DNA from: DAOUJH01 sp965116555
Lineage (GTDB): Bacteria; Chloroflexota; Dehalococcoidia; Lucifugimonadales; QGNO01
DNA length: 64,000 bases
NCBI GenBank assembly: GCA_965116555.1
Contig: OZ220698.1
Location: forward strand, 1,178,001-1,242,000
Direction of reading: 5' to 3'
Positions within the stretch are counted from its first letter, which is position 1. Every line of letters begins with the position of its first letter. Under the pieces are notes generated by a model. The model saw only the letters and a list, made by a program, of their open reading frames with translations, was not told where the DNA came from and ran no database searches. Below, piece by piece: positions 52,206 through 61,288 of this stretch. Position numbers and translations under genes: made by a program.

Positions 52206-53561
52206 CTAGTACCAATCTCGATAGAAAGTCTCGTACGGGACGTACGGCGGGCGGGCGGGATGAGGGATGGGCAACTGCACCGGTCCGTCTTCCTTGGAGG
52301 GCAAATAGACGGTAGACGTGCCCACTACTTGGGCCTCCCCTAGCTGGTTCACACCCTCAAACTTGATGCCTACAGCGTGATATTGGCGCTTGCCCGGCGC
52401 GGCTCCGGCCGCTGAATCGCCTTCCTGGACTTCCTTGAATTTCTTGACAACCTCACCTGTATAGATGCCAACATCGCCGTAGAACACAGGCTTCCTTAGC
52501 GGAACCACCATGCGCCGGATGAAACCATCGTCGCCCATCCAGTTGCTCATGAGTTGCTGACACATTTCAGTCCGCTGCACCCCGTAGTCAAATGGCGCGG
52601 GCTGGCCTATGTAGGCGGCCAGCAACGCGTCTTCATGCTCTGCATTGGGAGTCCACGGCCAGTTGGTCGCGGGATTGGTGTAGCTCCCATAGGAAGGTCT
52701 ATACCGCACCCAATCGTAGGCGCGTTCGAAGGCTAGGTCGTCGCCGCCTCCACCGTCCGTCGAAGCTGCGGCCCAGGACAAACCGTGGTAGCTTATCTGA
52801 TCCTGGAGAGTCCACGGAACCATGACCACAGGTCCAACTTTTTCTCCTACTTCCACGTCTTCCCAGTGCAGGGGGTTTGCCCCTCTGCGTTCTTGCCTGC
52901 CCATCTGACTCAGGACCTCTTCAATTTGCTCCTTGTCATACTGATGACTCTTCCGTTCGTAGAGCATACGCTCTCCCAAACGCTCCACGGACATGGCCCT
53001 GGCGCTGCCCATGGATTTCATTGGCACCATGATCTGGGTGGCATAGCATTTCCCAATCAGGTCTCCGTGAAAGTCGCGGTAAAGGTTCTCCGAGATCATA
53101 AAGACCAGTTGCCCGCGAGAGCCCGTCTTTTCGAATATCTCCTTGGTTAATTTGGAGGAGGTGAATTTGGACCCTACCCTTACCACGTCGAAGAACTCCC
53201 AGGCGGCGCCGGAGTAGTAGTTGGCAAGTGGATACCCGCCGGGACGCTTGGCCCCATGAACCGAAGGATAACGCACCAGCGCCAGGATGGGGCCCGGCGC
53301 TATTTGGCAACCGTACTTGGTCTGCTTCCCGTACTCAGGGTCAGTGAAAAGAGGGTTGCTGTCCCCTATGGACTGGCTAAAGGCGGTAAGCACCCTTGAA
53401 TCAAATCGCTGGGAGTACTCGTAGGGTGGTCCTGATTGCTTGTACGGAGAGGGAGACCATGGGGGTAAATGCTCCTCTGACTCCTGGTCGATTTGTTCCC
53501 TGGACCTGGCCATAAACTCTGCTACGGCTTCTTCAAAGGTCTGAGATTTCGTAGAGCTCAT
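52206..53561 (-). CDS. MaoC-like double-hotdog hydratase
   Basis: 451 residues. N-terminal hotdog domain with FSQSIGDSNPLFTDPEYGKQTKYG, close to the (R)-hydratase motif D-x4-NP-x-H but with Phe where His is usual. A second domain starts near 230 (HWEDVEVGEKVGPVVMVPWTLQDQISYHG). Relatives are annotated as MaoC or FAS1-like dehydratases in CoA-thioester pathways, for example mesaconyl- or 3-hydroxyacyl-CoA hydration. ATG after GGAGGATAGG. It precedes the CoA-transferase pair on the same strand. Confidence 0.82.
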   Translation of the reverse strand: MSSTKSQTFEEAVAEFMARSREQIDQESEEHLPPWSPSPYKQSGPPYEYSQRFDSRVLTAFSQSIGDSNPLFTDPEYGKQTKYGCQIAPGPILALVRYPSVHGAKRPGGYPLANYYSGAAWEFFDVVRVGSKFTSSKLTKEIFEKTGSRGQLVFMISENLYRDFHGDLIGKCYATQIMVPMKSMGSARAMSVERLGERMLYERKSHQYDKEQIEEVLSQMGRQERRGANPLHWEDVEVGEKVGPVVMVPWTLQDQISYHGLSWAAASTDGGGGDDLAFERAYDWVRYRPSYGSYTNPATNWPWTPNAEHEDALLAAYIGQPAPFDYGVQRTEMCQQLMSNWMGDDGFIRRMVVPLRKPVFYGDVGIYTGEVVKKFKEVQEGDSAAGAAPGKRQYHAVGIKFEGVNQLGEAQVVGTSTVYLPSKEDGPVQLPIPHPARPPYVPYETFYRDWY

Positions 53562-53576
53562 CCTATCCTCCTTGTT

Positions 53577-54839
53577 TTATGCTGCATCGCGATTGCACAC
53601 TTCAAGGGCAGTAGCAGCCAGCACCTTGGAGCAGTCAACCATCTCGCTTATAACGCTATAGCCGTCGTCCACGTTGTCTTCAAACTTGCCGGCGCGCGGC
53701 CCGTATATGAGGCAGGGAATTCCGGCGTTCCATAGATGGCAAGTATCGTTGGCGGAGTAGGAGTTGGGTAGCACTGAGCCTATGAGATTCGGAGGACGCC
53801 CAGTGACCTTCTCATGGTTTCTGGCTACCGCCTGAACAATATACTCGTCCTTCGGAACGTCCAACGGGTCCATAACCAAACGGCGTCGCCCCTTGAAAAA
53901 GTCCGGAGTATCCGGCGGCGGTATCTCGATTTCGTATTTCAGGCTTGGATCTTCTTTGGTCAGCGGGTCCAACACGCGGCGAATGTCGGCTACTATGCTG
54001 CCTACGGTCTGTCCAGGAACAAAGTGCACGTCAACCATGATGGTGCATAGGTCAGGAATATACGGGGGCTCTATGAGAACGTAGCTCTTTCCCCGTCCAC
54101 CGACGATACTTCCCACGTTTAGTTCGGGCATCGCAGGCAAGTCCTCTCGTGGCGTATGGGTGAATTTGACCGTTTGAAGGGCTTCGGTAATCTTGGTCAT
54201 TTTGTGGATGGCGTTGACGGTTTTATCCAATTCTCTAATGTGCCCGGTGACTCCGTAGGTATGAATGGCCATATGGACAATTCCGGCATGCACGGTGACT
54301 ACATTGCCCACGCCGAACGGCTCTGCAACAACGGCTACGTCCGGCCGCGGTCCATGCTGGGCAACGTAGTAGGTCCCTTCCCCTCCCTGCGTCTCTCCCG
54401 CAACGCAAGCGACGATCAAGTCCCCTTTGAGCCTTGTACCAGATCTGCGAATAGCCTCTGCCGCTTCGATGATGCTGGCCACACCGCCCTTCATATTCTC
54501 CACGCCGTGCCCGTAGAGACGGTCCCCATCTACTGTGGGTGTCCACGGGTCACGCCTCCACCCCAAGGTCAGCGAGTTGATGTCAATGTGACCGTTTAGC
54601 ATCAGGCTCGTACCGCCGCCTGTGCCTTTGATAGTCGCGATGGTCTGGAAGCGCCCCGGCTCTATTTCCTGCAATTCCACCAGGTAGTCCCTGCTGCGGA
54701 ACCAGTCTGCCAGGAACATAGCCACAGGGGTTTCTTCGGTCTTGAAACTGGGAATCTTGATCAATTCGCTGGCAAGGTCTACCAGCTCTTGTCTGTCGAC
54801 TTGATCAAGTACATTCTGGAGGTCTTTATTGGCAACCAT
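53577..54839 (-). CDS. M20-family peptidase/deacylase (ArgE/DapE-like)
   Basis: 420 residues from an ATG with GGGGGT upstream; an ATG 54 bases earlier is possible. Metal-site motifs LNGHIDINSL and LYGHGVENMKGG are seen. The usual AxEE-x-GGxG appears as AGETQGGEG, so the general-base Glu is kept but its neighbour is Thr. NDTCHLWNAGIPCLIYGP is the second domain signature; the final His of the family appears as Asp/Asn. Probably hydrolyses an N-acyl amino acid or small peptide. Confidence 0.85.
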   Translation of the reverse strand: MVANKDLQNVLDQVDRQELVDLASELIKIPSFKTEETPVAMFLADWFRSRDYLVELQEIEPGRFQTIATIKGTGGGTSLMLNGHIDINSLTLGWRRDPWTPTVDGDRLYGHGVENMKGGVASIIEAAEAIRRSGTRLKGDLIVACVAGETQGGEGTYYVAQHGPRPDVAVVAEPFGVGNVVTVHAGIVHMAIHTYGVTGHIRELDKTVNAIHKMTKITEALQTVKFTHTPREDLPAMPELNVGSIVGGRGKSYVLIEPPYIPDLCTIMVDVHFVPGQTVGSIVADIRRVLDPLTKEDPSLKYEIEIPPPDTPDFFKGRRRLVMDPLDVPKDEYIVQAVARNHEKVTGRPPNLIGSVLPNSYSANDTCHLWNAGIPCLIYGPRAGKFEDNVDDGYSVISEMVDCSKVLAATALEVCNRDAA

Positions 54840-55048
54840 AGCGACCCCCATTCGTGGTGAAGCTACCCTTAAAGATGCCCCGATTCTAGGCAAAATGATA
54901 TTCCATGTCTATACCCCCTGCCTATAGAAGACGCAGCCATTGAAACGGTATGTGCCTAGATGAACGTTCAATAGAAGGAGGTTGATTGACGGGAGTAAGC
55001 CAAGATGCAAGTATTGGCTGAAACGTCTATCGAACCAAGGAGGGAAAC

Positions 55049-55828
55049 ATGGCAGATGAAGTACTGTTCGAAACGGATGGGCATGTGGCCGTCATAACGT
55101 TGAACCGGCCCCAGGTGCACAATGCAGTGAATCCGGAGATGGCTTCCGCTCTGAGGGCGGCCTACCAGCAGTTCCGGGATGACCGGAATCTGCGGGTTGC
55201 GGTGCTTACGGGCGCGGGGGAGAAAGCATTCACCGCCGGCGCGGACCTCAAGGTAATGGCTTCGAATGCGAACATTGACCCCGCGGAGAACTACTGGTGG
55301 CCTCCCGTTGACAGTGGGTACGTCGAAGTGTGGAAGCCGGTGATCGCTGCTGTTAACGGTTACTGCTATGCCGAGGGATTGAACATACTTTCCTCCATCA
55401 CTGACATTCGCATTGCGTCTGATACCGCTACCTTCTGCTATGCGGAAATCCTGCGAGGATTCAGCGGCACGGGTTACGCCATAGAAAACCTGGTGCGTCA
55501 GGTTCCGTATGCCATAGCTATGGACTGGCTGCTTTCGGGCAAGGTGTTCGATGCCGAAGAGGCGCAACGCTATGGCCTTGTCAATGAAGTAGTGCCCCTG
55601 GCCCAGGTGAAGGAAAGAGCTATTGAGAAAGCTCAGGAGATATCGAGCCTGGCTCCCATAGCGGTGCGTGCGATAAAGGAGGTCGTGATAAGAGGGCTCT
55701 CCATGGACCTTCCCAATGCAATTCGCTTCGCAAATACCGTCGGCATTATGACCCGGTTTACAGAGGACGCGAAGGAAGGGCCGCGGGCATTCGTTGAGAA
55801 GAGAGACCCGGTGTACAAAGGACGCTAG
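55049..55828 (+). CDS. Enoyl-CoA hydratase/isomerase family protein
   Basis: 259 residues, ATG after AAGGAGG. Crotonase fold: VAVITLNRPQVHNAVNPEM, oxyanion-hole stretch KAFTAGADLKVM, second oxyanion loop NGYCYAEGLNIL, and ASDTATFCYAEILRGF in place of the common AxxxFGxPE. Likely adds water to, or isomerises, an acyl-CoA produced by the neighbouring CoA-transferases. It is divergent from the M20 gene. Confidence 0.9.
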   Translation: MADEVLFETDGHVAVITLNRPQVHNAVNPEMASALRAAYQQFRDDRNLRVAVLTGAGEKAFTAGADLKVMASNANIDPAENYWWPPVDSGYVEVWKPVIAAVNGYCYAEGLNILSSITDIRIASDTATFCYAEILRGFSGTGYAIENLVRQVPYAIAMDWLLSGKVFDAEEAQRYGLVNEVVPLAQVKERAIEKAQEISSLAPIAVRAIKEVVIRGLSMDLPNAIRFANTVGIMTRFTEDAKEGPRAFVEKRDPVYKGR

Positions 55829-55880
55829 TCGACAACCACGTCATGAGGCAGCCAGGGGCTTAGCTCAACATGACCGAGGG

Positions 55881-55909
55881 TTGACTCGGCATTGTAGGGG
55901 GAATATGTT
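55881..55909 (+). promoter_or_regulatory. Promoter ahead of the DUF1028 gene
   Basis: TTGACT (55881-55886), 17 bases, TATGTT (55904-55909), about 70 bases before the ATG. Confidence 0.5.
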
Positions 55910-55980
55910 TAGCTGCTGGTACAAGAGGCTGAGTTCTGTGCGATGGCCTCATCTTATCTTAAGCGTAGTGTGAGGACGCC

Positions 55981-56718
55981 ATGGAAAAGAAGCGGCCTTT
56001 GCAGGTGAAACGGCAAATAGGTGTGGAGACTCACACCTACTCTATCGTCGGCAGATGTCAACGGACCGGCATGCTGGGCATGGCGGGGACTACTTCGGAC
56101 GTCGCCTTAGGGTCTCGTTGCCCGCATGTCAAACCCTTGGTAGCCGCTGTTACCACCCAGGCTTCCACCGATCCGCGTTTGGGGAGCTTTGCGTTACGTC
56201 TGATGTCAATGGGTTACTCTGCGCCCGCCGCTCTGGACGAGCTCTCTCGGTCGGATCCCCATATTGAGAGGCGCCAGCTGGGTCTGGTGGATGCCGATGG
56301 AAACGTGGCTGCTCGCACAGGGGCTCTTAATCAGCCATGGGCCGGACACCAGATAGGTGATGGATACGTGGCTCTGGGCAACGGCCTGGTAGGAGAACAG
56401 GTGGTAGAAGCCATGGCCGAAGCTTTTGAAAAATACGAAGCAAACGACCTGGAAGACCGGCTTTTCTTAGCTCTAGAGTCGGGGCTGGCCGCGGGAGGCG
56501 AGAAGGCGGACATGACACCCTGGCACTCGGCTGCGGTTCTGGTTTACGGCAACGATCCATTCCCACGGGTAGACCTACGAGTGGACGAGCACCAAGATGC
56601 AGTGACGGAGCTGCGTAGAATTCTGGACATTTACCGGCAAAGATTGGACTTCTTCATTCTCCGGGCCAAGGATCCGGGCGCTGCCCGAAGTGCCGCAGAG
56701 GGATCCCAAGCGGATTAG
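55981..56718 (+). CDS. DUF1028 family Ntn-hydrolase-like protein
   Basis: 245 residues. Family hallmarks: HTYSIVGRCQRTGMLGMAGT, AAVTTQASTDPRLG, RRQLGLVDADGNVAARTGAL, and YVALGNGLVGEQVVEAM. DUF1028 proteins have an Ntn-hydrolase fold and often lie beside peptidase, amidase or DUF1989-like genes; activity is unproven. An N-terminal extension of about 18 residues precedes the usual start at HTYSI, so processing could expose an internal nucleophile. Runs in the same direction as the deaminase-like gene that follows. Confidence 0.85.
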   Translation: MEKKRPLQVKRQIGVETHTYSIVGRCQRTGMLGMAGTTSDVALGSRCPHVKPLVAAVTTQASTDPRLGSFALRLMSMGYSAPAALDELSRSDPHIERRQLGLVDADGNVAARTGALNQPWAGHQIGDGYVALGNGLVGEQVVEAMAEAFEKYEANDLEDRLFLALESGLAAGGEKADMTPWHSAAVLVYGNDPFPRVDLRVDEHQDAVTELRRILDIYRQRLDFFILRAKDPGAARSAAEGSQAD

Positions 56719-56781
56719 CAATGTCAAGCTGAAGTGCACAGCGAATCTCGCCGTGTAGTGCGGGAGTAGTGGGAGGTTGCT

Positions 56782-58164
56782 ATAGACGTTCTTCTTACCA
56801 ATGCCACCGTTATTCCCGGAGAGCCGGTAGGCCAGGTTATCCGCGATGGCGCAGTAGCCATCCAAGAGGATAAGATTGCTGCCGTGGGCAACACCTCCGA
56901 CCTGGAAGCTAGCTTTCCTGACCTGAAACGTGTTGCCATACCCAACCGCGTTGTTATGCCTGGGCTGATAAACGCCCATACGCACACGGTGCTTAACGTC
57001 CTGCGAGGCACGATAGAGAACGGAGAGGGCGACAGGGTGTATGGCTTTATGGTGCCTATCACCTTTGCCATGTCCAGCGAAGACAGGCAAGCCTTGGCAG
57101 CTTTGGGCTGCCTGGAAGCCATTCGGTCAGGCACCACGACCATAGTAGACCCTCTGCGCTTTGTTCCCTCCTACGCTCAGGCAATGGTGGAATCCGGCCT
57201 TCGACTGTATCTTGCCGAATCCGCGGCGGATGCCGTAACTACGGAAATCCGCACCAAAGGCTATAGGTACGAGCGCTCTTGGGGTGAAGCTTTCCTTCAA
57301 CGCACCATGGAGTTGATTGACACTCATCACAACACGCACAACGGGCGCGTTCAGTGCATGGTGGCCGCTCATGCCACGGATAACTGCTCGCCATGGATTC
57401 TGGACGAACTGCGAGACATCGCCGAAGACCGTAAGTTGCTGCGGACTGTCCATCTGGCCCAATCCCGCCAAGAGGTGGAACAAGTAAAGAGTATGACCCA
57501 GGGCAGGACCTCGGCGGAGTATCTCCTTGACCATGGCTGGCTGGGGCGTGACGTCCTTGCCGCTCACTGCACTCACTGCACGTCTTCCGATATTGGGCTT
57601 CTGGCGGAAACGGACACTTCCATGGCCCACTGTCCGGCTTCCAGCTCCCGTAGAGGGTTCCATGGCCTCGCGGACATGCCCGGTCTGGTAGACGCGGGGG
57701 TTAACGTTACCCTGGGCACGGACAATATGTCCGAGGACATGTTCGATGCGATGCGTATAGGCATCATTGTCAACCGTGGGCTGCGCAGGGACACCACGCG
57801 TCCAACGTCTCCTGAAATGCTGGCTTGGGCTACCCGGAACGCAGCCCGTGCCCTGCAACGAGAAGACCTGGGGACTTTGGAGCCGGGGAAGAAGGCCGAC
57901 CTTACAGTCGTCCGCGCGGACAGGGCGCATCTAACTCCTCTGCTGGACGTTATCTCCAACCTTGTCCACTACGGCCAGGCGTCTGATGTGGAGTCGGTCA
58001 TGGTCGACGGAGAGTGGATCATGAAGGACGGGAAGGTATTGACCATGGATGAGGCAGCGGTGACTAAAGCCGCCCAAGAAGCTGCCTTACATTCCTGGCG
58101 CAATCTGCACCAGGAGTCGCCCGATATCGGAATGGCGCCAGAGTTCCAGGATTTGCTTATTTGA
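56782..58164 (+). CDS. Amidohydrolase, cytosine/methylthioadenosine deaminase type, probable AUA start
   Basis: About 460 residues. Metal ligands: HTH in GLINAHTHTVLN, His in MVAAHATDN, His in VLAAHCTHCTSSD and Asp in TLGTDNMSEDMFD. The normal beta-sandwich N-terminus (DVLLTNATVIPGEP ... GAVAIQEDKIAAVG) is present in frame, but no ATG, GTG or TTG begins it. ATA at 56782 lies five bases after GGGAGG and is the only sensible start. The next standard start, GTG at 56884, would delete the first strands. Substrate may be an aminated heterocycle. Confidence 0.88.
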   Translation: MDVLLTNATVIPGEPVGQVIRDGAVAIQEDKIAAVGNTSDLEASFPDLKRVAIPNRVVMPGLINAHTHTVLNVLRGTIENGEGDRVYGFMVPITFAMSSEDRQALAALGCLEAIRSGTTTIVDPLRFVPSYAQAMVESGLRLYLAESAADAVTTEIRTKGYRYERSWGEAFLQRTMELIDTHHNTHNGRVQCMVAAHATDNCSPWILDELRDIAEDRKLLRTVHLAQSRQEVEQVKSMTQGRTSAEYLLDHGWLGRDVLAAHCTHCTSSDIGLLAETDTSMAHCPASSSRRGFHGLADMPGLVDAGVNVTLGTDNMSEDMFDAMRIGIIVNRGLRRDTTRPTSPEMLAWATRNAARALQREDLGTLEPGKKADLTVVRADRAHLTPLLDVISNLVHYGQASDVESVMVDGEWIMKDGKVLTMDEAAVTKAAQEAALHSWRNLHQESPDIGMAPEFQDLLI

Positions 58165-58234
58165 CAGCCGTATACGGCGCGGGAGCCCTGCCCTACCGGT
58201 TGCTCTTAGCCCTTACCGCTGAGACTAGAGCCTG

Positions 58235-59233
58235 TTAACCGTCAAGCCCCATCAATTTCTCCGGGTTGGACTTAACCAGCTTTCGGATATCGTCTGCTGG
58301 GATACCCAAGTCAAGAAGAGATGCAATGAACTCGCGCAGTCCCTCCACCGGATCCGGCAAAGTATAGACACCAAGATCGGTAGCTATGATGCAATGATCA
58401 ACTCCAATATCTTGGATCTCTTCGGCAGCCCCCCTGATGCCGCCGCCAACCTCTTCCGATAGTCCCTCATCCATAGCTGCATATTCAAGCTCGGCGTAGT
58501 AGTGGGTCTTGGGAATAGGCGTGGTATGGGTATATGCCGCCAGAGTGTATTCGATGAACACTCCCTTCCCAGCCATGTATTTGAGCTGGTCCAGTGAAGC
58601 GGCTTTGGTGGCTCCAGTAGCAACAAGCACGTCCTTGATCCCGTATTCCCCGGCAAGATCAACCAGCCTTACGGCCTCCTCTCCGGAGACGTGGCCGGTG
58701 TTCAGGAAGATATGCGGATTGGCCGCGATGAGTCCCAGAATTTCGTCTAGCTCAGGGCCTACGGGTCCCTCGGTTGGTATGCTAATGGCGCGATCCACCT
58801 CTTCTCTCTTGAATTCGGGATAGAGCTCGCTTAGCGGCGAAAACTTGCCGTCTACCACCCTACCTTCACGGGAAGCCTGAAAGTAGGTGGAGTGGGTTCC
58901 AAAGCTGATGAACTTAGCGCCGTCACCGTATCTTATAGCGGTCTTGACAGCACGGGGGTTTAGACCGCCGTAAGCGGTGTTGAGGATCAGGCCGCCGTAG
59001 ACCTTATAGTCAGGAACGGCTCTATTTACTATCCAAGCGACTCCGTTGGTCATCTGGAAAACGTCCATGAGCACTATGGTCTGCATGCCGGCGTCCCGCG
59101 CCTGGATCGCAGCCTGAATCGGGTCTATTCTTCTCGGACTGCTCGGTAGGTGCGGCGTGGCGTGGACGTGAACGTCTATGGCGCCTTGGAGAAGCTCTTC
59201 CGACAATTCAAAGGACCGACCTTCAGGTAACAT
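58235..59233 (-). CDS. DUF6282 amidohydrolase-like protein
   Basis: 332 residues, ATG after AAGGAGAG. Metal-type motifs: GAIDVHVHATPHLPSSPRRI, KFISFGTHSTYF, FLNTGHVSGEEAV and HCIIATDLGVYTLPDP, giving HxH, two His and Asp as in TIM-barrel amidohydrolases. The family is named DUF6282 from memory and has no tested function. It is the last of three leftward genes with the proline racemase homologue and DUF1989 paralogue B. Confidence 0.82.
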   Translation of the reverse strand: MLPEGRSFELSEELLQGAIDVHVHATPHLPSSPRRIDPIQAAIQARDAGMQTIVLMDVFQMTNGVAWIVNRAVPDYKVYGGLILNTAYGGLNPRAVKTAIRYGDGAKFISFGTHSTYFQASREGRVVDGKFSPLSELYPEFKREEVDRAISIPTEGPVGPELDEILGLIAANPHIFLNTGHVSGEEAVRLVDLAGEYGIKDVLVATGATKAASLDQLKYMAGKGVFIEYTLAAYTHTTPIPKTHYYAELEYAAMDEGLSEEVGGGIRGAAEEIQDIGVDHCIIATDLGVYTLPDPVEGLREFIASLLDLGIPADDIRKLVKSNPEKLMGLDG

Positions 59234-59257
59234 AATGGGATCTCTCCTTAACAGTGC

Positions 59258-60319
59258 TTATGATATGTAGAATCCATGCCTTAGTGGGTCGTCAGGGTCA
59301 GCAATGATATGGTTGACCCCGGTGATGTGTGCGCTGCCCGTGATCTCGGGTACGACTGCTTCGATTGCTCCAACCTGTACCTTCTCAACAAGCCGTCCAC
59401 GAAACAAGCTTCCCGTTGGCGCGCTTTCGTGGACGTACTCCTTGTCAATGTCTAGTACGCCGTTTGCATGCAGCACGGCCATCCTGGCGCTGCTCCCGGT
59501 GCCGCATGGAGAGCGATCGAAGCCCAGCTCCGTGGACAGGTTAAAGTTCTTGCCGTTCGCTTCAGGGTTCGTCGGAGGACCTGTAAACAACAGTTGAGGA
59601 AAATCCCCGGCTGGCCCTAGGATGGGGTGTTCCGCCACGATAGTCGAGTTCACCGCTTTGAGTATTGACTTGCTGGCTTGACTCAGGTGGTCTAAGTTGC
59701 TCAGGTCCAGGAAGATGCCAACTTGCTCAGCATCGACGATAACGTACCACAGCCCTCCATACGCTATATCCACCTTGAGATTTCCAAAGGGCTCAACGCA
59801 CACTTCCAGATCTCTTCTATACGCAAAAGCGGGCTGGTTGCGGAACGTTACGCTCAACACCTTGCCGTTGACCACGTGGGCGCGAGTCCGCATTATGCCG
59901 GCGGGGGTCTCGACGGTCACCACCGTCTCGGGTTCATCCGCCTTGATAATTCCTGCTTCCAGAACACTGGTAACGGCCCCGATCAGTGCGTGGCCGCACA
60001 TGTCCAGGTAGCCCAGGGCGCACATGATGATGACGCCAAAGTCAGCTTCGTCTGAGGTGGCCGGGCATAATACCAGGGCATGCATGGCCTGATGAGCCCT
60101 TGGTTCGCCCGTGAGCGTGGTCCTGAGGTGGTTCAGGTTATCGGCAAAGAACTTGGTCTTCTCCCTTGCGTTGTCTCCGGGGATCTCTGGGATTCCGCCT
60201 ACAACCAGCCTTGTCGGCTCGCCGCCGGTATGGGAGTCGATGCACACAATGGCATCTCTAAGCCATTCCTGGGGAAGTGCCGATGCGCTTATTTGAAACC
60301 CTTTTTGTGCAACCGCCAT
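59258..60319 (-). CDS. Proline racemase / hydroxyproline epimerase family enzyme
   Basis: 353 residues. Both acid-base Cys are kept: C108 in YLDMCGHALIGAV and C272 in DRSPCGTGSSARM. This points to racemase or 2-epimerase activity and away from trans-3-hydroxyproline dehydratase, where the second Cys is Thr. CIDSHTGGEPTRLV is the usual N-terminal motif. Substrate (proline, 4-hydroxyproline or another imino acid) is not determined. Genes on either side run the same way with gaps of about 20 bases. Confidence 0.92.
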   Translation of the reverse strand: MAVAQKGFQISASALPQEWLRDAIVCIDSHTGGEPTRLVVGGIPEIPGDNAREKTKFFADNLNHLRTTLTGEPRAHQAMHALVLCPATSDEADFGVIIMCALGYLDMCGHALIGAVTSVLEAGIIKADEPETVVTVETPAGIMRTRAHVVNGKVLSVTFRNQPAFAYRRDLEVCVEPFGNLKVDIAYGGLWYVIVDAEQVGIFLDLSNLDHLSQASKSILKAVNSTIVAEHPILGPAGDFPQLLFTGPPTNPEANGKNFNLSTELGFDRSPCGTGSSARMAVLHANGVLDIDKEYVHESAPTGSLFRGRLVEKVQVGAIEAVVPEITGSAHITGVNHIIADPDDPLRHGFYIS

Positions 60320-60339
60320 GACTATATATCCTTGAGAGC

Positions 60340-61158
60340 CTAGAGTTCGGCCTTGAATTGGAATTCCTGCTCGCCTATTACATTCTCGAACGCTGGAGGC
60401 TCGATATTAGTCTCGTAGATCTCGATTCCAATGGGTTTTACGTCCTGTTCCTCAGCTGACCAATGTGCCGTGCCGGAGCCGCTGGGGCATAACGACACCG
60501 CCATAAGAACATCCATCTCCGCATAGAATTCCACGTAGTCCCCTTTTTGGGCGTCGCTAGGGTCTACCGGTCGCAGCCCCGTGTCCAGTTCAAAATGGGT
60601 CTTCTGGAATAGGTTGATGTTGCTGTGAAGATCGTCTTCCCCAAGGCCGAAAGGTTCTACTCCGCGAAGGAGGTTTGCCCAGCAGTTGAACTTGGTGACA
60701 TTGGGATGGTTCCTGTCCTTGAGGGCCCAGTACCAGAAAGAGGGGTTGCAATGTGAACCTATGCAATAGTGATGATCGGCGCCGGGATGTGTAGGCTCAG
60801 TCTTCACGGTGTTTTCAATTATGGTCATGAGCGGTCGGAACATGGGCATGTTGCTCCAGAGACGGCTGAAGGTAGTCAGGAATATGCCCTCTCGATTTAG
60901 GGTGTAGTCTGACCAGAACCGTTCCTTGTAGTTGTTGGCGTTCCAAATGCACAAATCTACGATTTGAGGCCCCTCCACACATACAATACGAGCCGATTCT
61001 CCCTTTTTCACCTCAAATCCTCTTCCTCTCACTTCAAGGGGGACAATGAACTCATCTTTCTTGCGGAAGTTGGGGCGTGATTTGTATAGATTCTGGTAAA
61101 ATTCGTAAGGGAATGGGGGTTGTGGATGAAAATTCGGCCTCTTTGAGGGTGTATTCAT
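60340..61158 (-). CDS. DUF1989 / urea carboxylase-associated family protein (paralogue B)
   Basis: 272 residues. It shares with paralogue A the FIVPLEVRGRGFEVKKGES start, VEGPQIVDLCIWNANNYKERFW, the HHYCIGSHCNPSFWYWAL metal-type Cys/His cluster, and NCWANLLRGVEPFGLGEDDLH. First gene of the leftward trio with the racemase and DUF6282 genes. The link with a racemase suggests a role on an amino- or imino-acid derivative rather than urea itself. Confidence 0.85.
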   Translation of the reverse strand: MNTPSKRPNFHPQPPFPYEFYQNLYKSRPNFRKKDEFIVPLEVRGRGFEVKKGESARIVCVEGPQIVDLCIWNANNYKERFWSDYTLNREGIFLTTFSRLWSNMPMFRPLMTIIENTVKTEPTHPGADHHYCIGSHCNPSFWYWALKDRNHPNVTKFNCWANLLRGVEPFGLGEDDLHSNINLFQKTHFELDTGLRPVDPSDAQKGDYVEFYAEMDVLMAVSLCPSGSGTAHWSAEEQDVKPIGIEIYETNIEPPAFENVIGEQEFQFKAEL

Positions 61159-61288
61159 CAGTTTATCTCTCTTAAGAAATCACCACAGTGGTAAGAAGAA
61201 GCCAGCTAATCAAAGTTCTACGGGGTACGATGGGCAATCATAGAACGAAATCGATGTTCAGTGCAAACTGCATTAAGTAGGGAGATGT

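Noticed and set aside
58168..58177. CCGTATACGG palindrome after the amidohydrolase
   Set aside because: Too short and without a T-run; not enough to call a terminator or operator.
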